A stretch of 41,258 nucleotides of DNA from Candidatus Obscuribacter sp. (GTDB taxonomy: Bacteria; Cyanobacteriota; Vampirovibrionia; Obscuribacterales; Obscuribacteraceae), in assembly GCA_021772135.1 (NCBI GenBank), contig JADYXQ010000248.1, positions 1-41,258 of the forward strand, read 5' to 3'. The notes below the pieces were generated by a model. That model was not told the origin of the DNA. It saw nothing but the letters and a program-made list of their open reading frames with translations, and did not search any database. A program made the position numbers and the translations under genes. Positions 6,366 through 11,729 of this stretch are shown here, piece after piece (position 1 is the first letter of the stretch; each line of letters starts with the position of its first letter).

Positions 6366-6840
6366 CAACCAAAGTGGGAGTTTTTGGCTGTAGATAATAT
6401 TGATTGCCATTACTCTGTCGCTTCTTCTGAATACCAAGCGTCTCTACAATTCGACCAAACTTCTGCTGACTGACTGAGATTTTGCTTGCCTTACAAAACT
6501 GCCCATATAGCGCTGTTGCCCCAATCGGCCAGTTCAAAGCCACAAATGGCGAATACTCTTCTGAATCACCCTCTATATGGAAGGACGATTTCAAGAAAGC
6601 GAGAACTGAATCTTCAATCTCAGTACTTTCCTGCTCACTGGCTTTCTCTTCAGTAACCCGATTATCTTTAGCTGTTTTTACCTGGTGATTATTTTTGACG
6701 AGGTTGACGACAGCCTCAGAAACCAAAAGACCCAGATAGTCTTCTCCAGACAAGTCGTTTTCTTTCGCTCTGTTGCAAAATTTCGCCCAGATATTTGCTT
6801 CCACTGGTAAATTGATTCGCATAATTGCTACATTCTCCAT
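6343..6840 (-). CDS. Putative winged-helix DNA-binding protein, 165 aa
   Basis: The N-terminal part (RINLPVEANIWAKFCNRAKE and onward) resembles a small strand-helix-helix domain. A charged linker of about residues 55-80 follows. The C-terminal part, ATALYGQFCKASKISVSQQK then FGRIVETLGIQKKR with a short beta wing, looks like the winged helix found at the ends of phage primase-helicases and replication proteins. Start ATG 6840 is uncertain; the ATG at 6822 has GGAG 12 bases upstream. It may be a replication or regulatory protein. Confidence 0.55.
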   Translation of the reverse strand: MENVAIMRINLPVEANIWAKFCNRAKENDLSGEDYLGLLVSEAVVNLVKNNHQVKTAKDNRVTEEKASEQESTEIEDSVLAFLKSSFHIEGDSEEYSPFVALNWPIGATALYGQFCKASKISVSQQKFGRIVETLGIQKKRQSNGNQYYLQPKTPTLVDVRTGQS

Positions 6841-6843
6841 TTT

Positions 6844-6872
6844 CTACACTGCATTTATAGACTTTAGTGTAG
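6844..6872. promoter_or_regulatory. Inverted repeat upstream of the winged-helix gene
   Basis: CTACACT and AGTGTAG are separated by 15 bases immediately upstream of the 165-aa gene, centred in the region where its promoter should lie. It differs from the 21-bp operator family and may be an autoregulatory site. Confidence 0.4.
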
Positions 6873-6932
6873 CTTATCGTACACAATTTTAAGTGAATTG
6901 AAAGCACGTTGCTACATTTCGAGAGAGCAAAA

Positions 6933-7088
6933 ATGATTCGCGTCAGAAGCAAACTTGCCCGCCAAATTATCGCAAAAGCTGGAGATGAGGCAAGGGTGAG
7001 AAATATCATTTGCGAGAGCGAGATAAGCCTCTTAAAACTATCTAACTCTCTAAACTCAATAGTCGCAAGGGTTTCCAGCCTTCACTGA
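6933..7088 (+). CDS. Small basic ORF, 51 aa
   Basis: An ATG with GAGAG about 7 bases upstream opens MIRVRSKLARQIIAKAGDEA followed by RVRNIICESEISLLKLSNSL. The product is helical with a basic N-terminus, and it is divergent from the leftward operon. It lies just before a region rich in inverted repeats, so it could be a small DNA- or RNA-associated protein. No homologue is recognised. The length and ribosome site make it plausible but unproven. Confidence 0.4.
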   Translation: MIRVRSKLARQIIAKAGDEARVRNIICESEISLLKLSNSLNSIVARVSSLH

Positions 7089-7124
7089 GAGATGAGACAG
7101 TTTACTCACTATAAGCTGCTATAT

Positions 7125-7184
7125 AAATGAATGTATGTATGATTTAGATTGATTGCTCTATTCAAGTCATACATACATTCATTT
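7125..7184. repeat. 18-bp perfect inverted repeat
   Basis: AAATGAATGTATGTATGA (7125-7142) and its exact reverse complement (7167-7184) flank a 24-base centre. The region is AT-rich and intergenic. It may be a recombination or binding site for the nearby serine resolvase, part of an origin, or a bidirectional hairpin. Confidence 0.9.
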
Positions 7185-7215
7185 ACTGTACACCCTCAAT
7201 ACTATCTATCTCACT

Positions 7216-7269
7216 CTCTCAAAAAGACTGTAAAGACAGTGCTAGGTTGAGTTGAGATAATCTTGAGAG
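7216..7269. repeat. Nested inverted repeats
   Basis: CTCTCAA (7216-7222) pairs with TTGAGAG (7263-7269). Inside it, ACTGT and ACAGT form a hairpin with a 4-base loop (7227-7240). TCGCAAG near 7065 and CTTGCGA near 7271 also match inversely. Together they make 7060-7280 a dyad-rich stretch without a clear gene. Confidence 0.6.
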
Positions 7270-7478
7270 GCTTGCGATAGTTCAAACAGCTTTCGATTGC
7301 TTTTAAACTCCCTTCTAATAAATGCTAATCAAAAAATGGCAAAATCAAACAACTGGCAGCGATGAACAGGGGAGAAGGGGAAGCATCGGTTGCAGCAAAA
7401 TCTTGGCTCAACCGCAAAAAATAGCGCTGGCAAATCGGCAGGGCGCGGTGCTCGACCACGGCCGCCGGTGGCTCGTCG

Positions 7479-7526
7479 CCATTATCGGCGATAGTAGGAA
7501 GACCATTATCGGCGATAGTAGGAAGA
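7479..7526. repeat. Two tandem copies of a 24-bp repeat
   Basis: Two adjacent identical 24-bp units each begin CCATTATCGGCGATAG. Each contains ATTATCGGCGATAGT, whose ATCG and CGAT arms are a short dyad. Duplication by slippage or a doubled protein-binding site both fit. Confidence 0.9.
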
Positions 7527-7533
7527 ATTCTAG

Positions 7534-7556
7534 AAAAACCCCGAAACCGGGGCTTT
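7534..7556 (-). terminator. Rho-independent terminator of the resolvase gene
   Basis: CCCCG and CGGGG arms with a 4-base loop are flanked by AAAAA and TTTT, so the hairpin can act in either direction. Read leftward it lies 24 bases behind the resolvase stop and is followed by TTTTTCTAG. Confidence 0.8.
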
Positions 7557-7579
7557 TAGCCAGATTTGCCGATGTCTCT

Positions 7580-8191
7580 CTACATTGCTTTTGAGAGCTT
7601 TACAGCTTTGTTGACGGTGGTTTTGCTGATGTTCAGCCGGTCGGCGATCTCCCGGTAACTGTGGCCAGAGTCGACGAGGGCCAAAATCTTTTTCGAGTGC
7701 TTGTCGACAGTGAGGTTCTCGCCAGCAGTTCTTCCGAGTTTCACGCCTCTGGCTTTAGCGGCAGCCAGCCCAGACTTTGTGCGCTCCGTAATCAAATCTC
7801 TTTCGAACTGGGAGAAGCCAGACATTACCGTCAGAAGCAATTTACCTTGGGCGGTTGATAAATCGAAGTCCATTCCAGTCTGGCAAATCAAACTCACATT
7901 CCATTCAGCAAGTTGCTGAAGTGTAGCTAGCAGGTCTTGTGTGGACCTTCCCCAGCGGGTTAGTTCTGTTACCAGCACAGCGTCGATTTTTCTTTGTCTG
8001 GCAAGCTGGAGAACTTCGGCTCTAACCTTGCGGTCGTTCTTTGCACCAGATGCGGTTTCTTTATAGTTGGCGATTACGTTTAAATTGGCTCTTTTAGCGA
8101 ATGCTTCAAGGTCGCGCCGTTGGCGATCATTATCTTGGTCTTCAGTGGAAACGCGGCAGTAAATTGCAACGTTCTTTTGTGCTTGTACCAA
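7580..8191 (-). CDS. Serine recombinase (resolvase/invertase family)
   Basis: The N-terminal catalytic domain begins VAIYCRVSTEDQDNDRQ, with the nucleophilic serine in RVST. Further family motifs are ASGAKNDRKVR, DAVLVTELTRWGRST, and FSQFERDLITERTKSGLAAA. The C-terminal helix-turn-helix is ILALVDSGHSYREIADRLNI followed by SKTTVNKAV. The TTG at 8191 is chosen because AAGGGGG lies 6 bases upstream and it gives a standard 203-aa protein; in-frame ATGs at 8236 and 8284 lack ribosome sites. It is too small for a large serine integrase. Dimer or multimer resolution, or DNA inversion, is the likely role, as on plasmids and phage-plasmids. Confidence 0.93.
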   Translation of the reverse strand: MVQAQKNVAIYCRVSTEDQDNDRQRRDLEAFAKRANLNVIANYKETASGAKNDRKVRAEVLQLARQRKIDAVLVTELTRWGRSTQDLLATLQQLAEWNVSLICQTGMDFDLSTAQGKLLLTVMSGFSQFERDLITERTKSGLAAAKARGVKLGRTAGENLTVDKHSKKILALVDSGHSYREIADRLNISKTTVNKAVKLSKAM

Positions 8192-8241
8192 TCTGAACCC
8201 CCTTGCCGATGTGGCTTGTATGACTGACCTGCTCATATAAA

Positions 8242-8256
8242 TTAGTGTATCACTAA
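8242..8256. promoter_or_regulatory. 15-bp palindrome upstream of the resolvase
   Basis: TTAGTG and CACTAA flank a 3-base centre, about 50 bases before the resolvase start. It could be a resolvase-binding subsite or an operator. Confidence 0.45.
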
Positions 8257-8317
8257 GCCGCTCGTCAGTGTGGTACAAAATCAATTAAATAGAATAGCCA
8301 ATCATGCACATTAGCCA

Positions 8318-8346
8318 TTGACTTATCCGTATGCTACCCGTATAAT
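8318..8346 (+). promoter_or_regulatory. Rightward consensus promoter with operator O5
   Basis: TTGACT (8318-8323), a 17-base spacer and TATAAT (8341-8346) make the strongest promoter seen in the window. Operator O5 (8324-8344; arms TATCCGTA and ACCCGTATA) fills the spacer and the TATA of the -10, exactly the register of O1. Transcription would proceed toward the tRNA gene. Confidence 0.75.
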
Positions 8347-8659
8347 AGATACATAAGGACAAGAGGGAGAGGGCAGCGCAGCACACAGCACCACCGGCAG
8401 GGCAGAGGGCGAGGCACCCCCCCACCCCTAATAATACGGTTAACGATCCAGTGGGGCTTCGATGCCACAACGACTTCGCCCTATAAGCTTTTCCGTATAA
8501 TCTCCGTATAGCGTTTTTCTCAAACATCGACTGCCAAAATTTTTTTTCGAAATTGGAAAAAGGTTTGATCTGTACAAAAAATTTTGTTGTATTCTTTTTT
8601 TCATAGCGCTGGCGTCGCCTCTGAATCCTTTTTGGTAACTCAAGCGTCCAGCGTGCCAT
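8347..8659. other. Transcribed but apparently non-coding stretch downstream of O5
   Basis: No supported plus-strand gene follows the strong promoter before the tRNA. The first 90 bases are unusually G- and C-rich and purine-biased, with a run of seven Cs near 8418. A minus-strand frame of 124 codons (8285-8659) has no ribosome site and crosses the promoter. The stretch may be a leader or regulatory RNA. Confidence 0.45.
8490..8523 (-). promoter_or_regulatory. Operator O6 with a possible leftward promoter
   Basis: O6 (8490-8510) has the arms TTTCCGTA and TCCGTATA. On the minus strand TTGAGA (8523-8518), a 17-base spacer and TTATAC (8500-8495) form a moderate promoter that O6 overlaps. It would read toward the resolvase gene. 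Confidence 0.5.
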
Positions 8660-8737
8660 AGCAGATTAGAGCAGTCCGGTCAGCTCGCTAGGCTCATAAT
8701 CTAGAGGTCGGAGGTTCAAATCCTTCATCTGCAACCA
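8660..8737 (+). tRNA. tRNA-Met(CAT), initiator type, with encoded CCA
   Basis: A complete 78-base cloverleaf. The acceptor stem AGCAGAT / ATCTGCA has an A-A mismatch at position 1:72, the hallmark of bacterial initiator tRNAs. The D stem GAGC/GCTC has the A11-U24 pair, the anticodon loop is CTCATAA, and the T loop is TTCAAAT, followed by discriminator A and CCA. The anticodon stem (CTAGG/TCTAG) has only one G-C pair among the three positions normally all G-C in initiators, so efficiency as an initiator is uncertain. It lies downstream of the O5 promoter and just before a terminator. A host-derived attachment site is an alternative reading. Confidence 0.85.
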
Positions 8738-8751
8738 ACAACCCAAAGATA

Positions 8752-8781
8752 GAAAACCCTGGTGTCGACGCTGGGGTTTTC
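8752..8781 (+). terminator. Terminator after the tRNA gene
   Basis: GAAAACCC and GGGTTTTC arms enclose a 14-base loop that itself contains GTCGAC. The hairpin lies 14 bases behind the tRNA and is followed by CGCTTTG. The T-run is mostly inside the stem, so it is a moderate terminator. Confidence 0.6.
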
Positions 8782-8796
8782 GCTTTGCTAGCCACT

Positions 8797-8816
8797 TTTT
8801 TAATACTTCTAGGATT
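8797..8816 (+). promoter_or_regulatory. Post-terminator element, copy 2 (diverged)
   Basis: TTTTTAATACTTCTAGGATT matches copies 1 and 3 at 18 of 20 positions. It follows the tRNA terminator directly and points toward the structured leader and the GroES-like gene. It may be a phage-specific promoter. Confidence 0.45.
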
Positions 8817-8882
8817 TTCAAGTCTTGGCGCTGCTGGTAAATTTGTATTCAACGACCTCGGGAACCAATCGAAAGAAAGGAA

Positions 8883-9030
8883 AGGTCTGACGCGGCGAGA
8901 ACCCGATAGCTAGCGACCTCAAGCTGACACGAGTTTAGTGGGCGGAAACCCAAGCAGTCAGTAAATATCAAGGGAAGACCTCTTTGTAGTTTGATTTGCA
9001 TTCGTGCATTTTTAACTACATTGAGGTCTT
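8883..9030 (+). ncRNA. Structured 5' leader upstream of the GroES-like gene
   Basis: Several pairings are visible. AGGTC (8883) pairs with GACCT (8915), and CTGAC (8924) with GTCAG (8957), which encloses TGGG/CCCA. A long terminal hairpin at 8975-9030 has AAGACCTC/GAGGTCTT, then GTAGTT/AACTAC, then TGCA/TGCA around a TTCG tetraloop. AGACCT at 8976-8981 could instead pair with AGGTCT at 8883-8888, giving two mutually exclusive folds. It resembles a riboswitch or protein-responsive leader but matches no class I know. The gene's ribosome site lies about 20 bases beyond. Confidence 0.55.
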
Positions 9031-9063
9031 TCTAAAATTGGCATATGGAAAGGAGATTTCAAA

Positions 9064-9264
9064 TTGAGCATTGACATAAGAGACCTGCCCATCAAACCTT
9101 TGTATGATCGAGTCGTCTTAAAAGTCGAAGAGCCAGAGAAAGTTTCTGCCGGCGGTATTGTTTTGCCGAGCCAGGCGCAAGAGACTCCAGATCAGGCCGT
9201 TGTTGTCGCTGTCGGTTTTGTGCAACTGATGAGGAAATCGAGCGATCAAAAATTGCAAATATAA
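9064..9264 (+). CDS. Shortened GroES-like co-chaperonin
   Basis: A TTG start has AAAGGAG about 8 bases upstream. Residues about 9-52 (IKPLYDRVVLKVEEPEKVSA followed by GGIVLPSQAQETPDQAVVVA and VG) match the first half of GroES, including the mobile-loop and GG region. The usual second half (DVKVGD, VLF) is missing, and the protein ends at 66 aa. At GGTTTTG the -1 frame stays open for another 31 codons (TDEEIERSKIANIIFKEVPP and onward) and ends inside the next gene's start. Either frame gives a non-standard C-terminus, so a chaperone function is doubtful. Confidence 0.65.
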   Translation: MSIDIRDLPIKPLYDRVVLKVEEPEKVSAGGIVLPSQAQETPDQAVVVAVGFVQLMRKSSDQKLQI

Positions 9265-9297
9265 TCTTCAAAGAAGTGCCACCATGGGAGAAAATAA

Positions 9298-9522
9298 ATG
9301 CCACATGATAAAAATGGGAACGAATTAAAAGCCGGTGACAGAGTAAATCTTGAGTGTGAGGTGATTTCGGTCACTCCCAGCGAGACTTACTGCAACGTCA
9401 CTTTAAAGCCAGTCAATCCACCAAATCCGCCTAACATGTACGTTAGTGAAATCACTGCTAATGCTGCAATTGTTGAGAAGATTGCAGAATTAGAGACGGT
9501 AGGCGGCGCGGCCGACGAATAG
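9298..9522 (+). CDS. Hypothetical protein, 74 aa
   Basis: GGGAGA lies 6 bases upstream of the ATG. The product begins MPHDKNGNELKAGDRVNLEC and looks beta-rich: the pattern of a hydrophilic turn, then GDRV, then alternating strands, recalls small SH3-like phage proteins. A proline-rich loop (NPPNPPN) follows. It is cotranscribed with the GroES-like gene and followed by a terminator. The exact family is not recognised. Confidence 0.65.
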   Translation: MPHDKNGNELKAGDRVNLECEVISVTPSETYCNVTLKPVNPPNPPNMYVSEITANAAIVEKIAELETVGGAADE

Positions 9523-9529
9523 AAGCAAT

Positions 9530-9555
9530 AGAGTCTCCAGAAATGGGGGCTCTTT
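9530..9555 (+). terminator. Rho-independent terminator
   Basis: AGAGTCTCC pairs with GGGGGCTCT (including two G-T pairs) over a 7-base loop and is followed by TTTTGTTT. It lies directly behind the 74-aa gene. Confidence 0.7.
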
Positions 9556-9965
9556 TGTTTGGTATTGTGTTTTCAGATGCTCCATGTGAGCCACAGGCTT
9601 GAAAGAGCACTGCCGCATGGGGTTTAGTTTGAAATTCTATTTCTTGAGCTCGTCAAAGATGACTGTTGGAGTTTTTGTTGACTCCGGCGGCGCGAATCCC
9701 ACTGGCCACCCCATGCGCAGAATCACTGAAGAAAGTCGTGGCATAATAGAATCGCGGGGCAGGGTTCAACTCCCTGTAATAATTTGTGCTCGGCGCTCCC
9801 CGCTTAATTTTGCCGGACTCATAGGTTACAAACTCAACTCACCGATATCAAAGCCGATTTTACAAAATATCGGCGTGTCGTGCGTGGTGATCATGCTGTT
9901 TTGCGCAACCTGTGCAATCCTCCCCGAGCCAAATAAAAGTAGCTGAAAAACGTAATAGATTGCAT
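9556..9965. other. Apparently non-coding region with several hairpins
   Basis: The stretch lies between two terminators. A plus-strand frame of 115 codons (9599-9946) has no ribosome site and an implausible composition, so it is not called. Visible structures include GGAGT/ACTCC near 9675, the compound hairpin at 9754-9803, and CCGATAT/ATATCGG at 9842-9873. An independent structured RNA is possible. Confidence 0.4.
9754..9803 (+). ncRNA. Compound hairpin with a tRNA-like T loop
   Basis: The outer stem GCGGGG (9754-9759) pairs with CCCCGC (9798-9803). Directly inside, CAGGG and CCCTG close a 7-base loop TTCAACT, which matches the T-arm consensus of tRNAs. No acceptor stem, anticodon arm or CCA is found around it, so it is not a normal tRNA. 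It may be a tRNA-like element or a coincidence. Confidence 0.35.
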
Positions 9966-9966
9966 G

Positions 9967-9996
9967 AGCACCAGGCCTGCGGGTCAGGTGCTTTTG
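9967..9996 (+). terminator. Rho-independent terminator
   Basis: AGCACC and GGTGCT close a 14-base loop and are followed by TTTGTTTG. The recurring element at 10007 starts 11 bases later. Confidence 0.8.
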
Positions 9997-10006
9997 TTTG
10001 TATTTT

Positions 10007-10029
10007 GATTTTTAATACTTCCAAGATTG
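10007..10029 (+). promoter_or_regulatory. Post-terminator element, copy 3
   Basis: It is identical over 23 bases to the reverse complement of 3855-3877. It sits between a terminator and the first gene of the long rightward early transcript (10222), about 190 bases away. It is a candidate phage promoter or regulator site. Confidence 0.5.
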
Positions 10030-10221
10030 GCACTACCTTTGGTGTTTGTCATAGTTTGATCTACTGATGAATTCGATGATGAATGTCATTCCCCGTCAAC
10101 GAGGTGTGGATCATGTCAGAGACATAAGCTGAAGAGCGAAAACTATAACCATACAAGATTGAGATTGCATAGAAATCGGCTGCCTGAAGGTTTAGACAGC
10201 TTCGGGCAGCTCGGAGAAATG

Positions 10222-10581
10222 ATGGCAAAGCGAATTCCATGGACACCACCAGAATCAGAAATACCGCTTTTTAGAGCGACACTTCGCCGCTGGGCAGGCG
10301 TTTGGCAAACGAGAATTAGAAAGCAAACCTCAAAGGACTGCAGGGTCAAACTTTCCTATATTCAGTCAAGAAAATTTTTCAGAATTGAACTCACCGTCGC
10401 CGGCGACAACTGCGATTACAAAACGCAATGGGCAATGGTTGACTTGAGCGGCAATATTTTTGCTACGCAAAAGAACGGCTGGTGGCAGGCGCTGCCTGGT
10501 ATTCGCGGCAATATTTTCGAAGCGAGCGGCCTGACTTGTTGCGATAAAGACGGACCGATTGTAGAGAGGAAGGCGAGTTAG
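10222..10581 (+). CDS. Hypothetical protein, 119 aa
   Basis: The ATG at 10222 (MAKRIPWTPPES) is chosen because GGAG lies 5 bases upstream; a frame from 10159 has no ribosome site. The protein contains VKLSYIQSRKFFRIELTVAG followed by TQWAMVDLSGNIFATQKNGW. This beta-rich stretch suggests a compact nucleic-acid- or ligand-binding fold, but no family is recognised. The C-terminal ERKAS recurs in the next gene, where the same bases serve as a ribosome site. It is the first gene of the rightward early cluster. Confidence 0.6.
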   Translation: MAKRIPWTPPESEIPLFRATLRRWAGVWQTRIRKQTSKDCRVKLSYIQSRKFFRIELTVAGDNCDYKTQWAMVDLSGNIFATQKNGWWQALPGIRGNIFEASGLTCCDKDGPIVERKAS

Positions 10582-10584
10582 AAA

Positions 10585-10914
10585 ATGGCAAAAATTAGAA
10601 ACCAGTTTGGGGTACAGCAGGCCAGTGCTTGCTATGACGATGCGCGGAAAGGAAATTTAATCGTTCAAATGCTTAGTCGTGAAGATGCTGTCCTGCGTAA
10701 TTTAAAAATTCAGCAGGAGTCAAGCGGCGAGTATCTCAGCGGTTTTGAAGATAGCTCCAGAGATAGGCAAGTGCTAACTGCTTTACGGAGCGCGATTGAG
10801 CTTTATATCAAACTCAAAAAAGAAGAAGCGGAAGAGATGATTGACTTCGCTTTAGCTCCTGGTAATGACGATGCTGATTTTGTTGACGCGATAGCTGAGA
10901 GGAAAGCGAGTTGA
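10585..10914 (+). CDS. Hypothetical helical protein, 109 aa
   Basis: It begins MAKIRNQFGVQQASACYDDA three bases after the previous stop, using an AGGAAGG ribosome site inside the preceding coding end. It is predominantly helical and charged (IELYIKLKKEEAEEMIDFAL) with no signal or membrane segment. It ends AERKAS and its TGA overlaps the TTG start of the next gene. The function is unknown; it is probably a small early protein. Confidence 0.65.
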   Translation: MAKIRNQFGVQQASACYDDARKGNLIVQMLSREDAVLRNLKIQQESSGEYLSGFEDSSRDRQVLTALRSAIELYIKLKKEEAEEMIDFALAPGNDDADFVDAIAERKAS

Positions 10915-11729
10915 CACCAATTAGAGTCTTTCCCGAAGAAGCTTTCGATATCGAAGTGCATTTTGCTAATGAAGAAGACATAGTGAAGATCATTGAGCTT
11001 CGGTCGCGCATTGTGGAAATTTATAGGTCTTGCAAAGCTGATGATTCAATCGGCGACTTTTCAGAAACACTTCAGTATGGTGTTTGCGCGAGCATACAGG
11101 CTGATTTAAAAGGCCGGTTATTGGGCGTGGGAACGTCTGTCAATGCGCATCGCAGGAAAATTTCGATCTTCATGCTTCAAGATGAATCCGTGAGCGCTGC
11201 AAATCACGCAATAGCTGTTGGCGTGGGTGTCGCCAAGACTCATCAGCCGTCGAGAAATTGCTTTTGGTGTGGAGCTGACTTTAGTAAATTCTCCAACCGG
11301 ATAAAAGAACTATCAGACCGCGCTGTAGCACTGACAGATCCAGAAAGCATGGCTAAGGCCAAGCTGGACGCCCTTAGGCAAGCCAGCGAACTCAAGAAAC
11401 ACATTGCACTAAACGCTGGCCGTGGGTTCACTGCCGATCAAGCATTCAGAGACAAGTGCTTCGAAAACGAAGGTTTGCATACTGAAATCGCCAGCTTAAA
11501 AAAGGCCAATCACCACATAGATGACTTGCACACCAAAGCTTTAGAAGATCGCGAGATGGTTTTCCAAAGAATGCAGAAGGCTGAAAAGAAACTGGCCGCT
11601 GCAAACAAACTTATTTTGGAATACGACTCGGAGCACGAGCGCGAACTTGCAAAAATTGAGGCACAAAATGAGCGAGCAGACAAGCTTTTCCGCTGGTTGA
11701 AATGCATGCCGAAGAACTTGGTCAAATGA
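10911..11729 (+). CDS. Hypothetical protein with a C-terminal coiled coil, 272 aa
   Basis: The start is TTG at 10911, overlapping the previous stop, with AGGAAAG upstream. Residues about 1-110 contain GVGVAKTHQPSRNCFWCGAD, with a single CxxC. From about 140 to the end the protein is strongly helical and charged (AEKKLAAANKLILEYDSEHE), consistent with a long coiled coil. It is coupled by ATGA to the helicase gene. The partner genes suggest a replication or recombination accessory role, but no domain is recognised. Confidence 0.6.
   Translation: MTPIRVFPEEAFDIEVHFANEEDIVKIIELRSRIVEIYRSCKADDSIGDFSETLQYGVCASIQADLKGRLLGVGTSVNAHRRKISIFMLQDESVSAANHAIAVGVGVAKTHQPSRNCFWCGADFSKFSNRIKELSDRAVALTDPESMAKAKLDALRQASELKKHIALNAGRGFTADQAFRDKCFENEGLHTEIASLKKANHHIDDLHTKALEDREMVFQRMQKAEKKLAAANKLILEYDSEHERELAKIEAQNERADKLFRWLKCMPKNLVK

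Larger units (their letters stand above)
7289..7579. other. Region without a clear gene, left of the resolvase
   Basis: A 90-codon plus-strand frame (7322-7594) crosses here but has no ribosome site and runs through the tandem repeat and the terminator, so it is not called. The stretch holds the two 24-bp repeats and the resolvase terminator. Confidence 0.5.

Noticed and set aside
7322..7594. 90-codon plus-strand frame
   Set aside because: No ribosome site; spans the 24-bp tandem repeat and the terminator, and overlaps the resolvase end.
8285..8659. 124-codon minus-strand frame with a hydrophobic segment
   Set aside because: No ribosome site; runs through the O5 and O6 promoter-operator region, and its hydrophobic part is encoded by the GC-rich non-coding stretch.
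8875..9035. Group I intron next to the tRNA-fMet gene
   Set aside because: The tRNA is uninterrupted and the leader lacks recognisable P7 or splice-site elements.
9754..9803. tRNA or tmRNA gene
   Set aside because: A T-arm-like hairpin is present, but no acceptor stem, D arm, anticodon arm, CCA or tmRNA peptide frame could be found around it.
9599..9946. 115-codon plus-strand frame
   Set aside because: No ribosome site, implausible composition, crosses several hairpins between two terminators.
10007..10029. T7-like promoter
   Set aside because: Only TAATAC is shared with the T7 core; the rest does not match, and no phage RNA polymerase gene is seen in the window.
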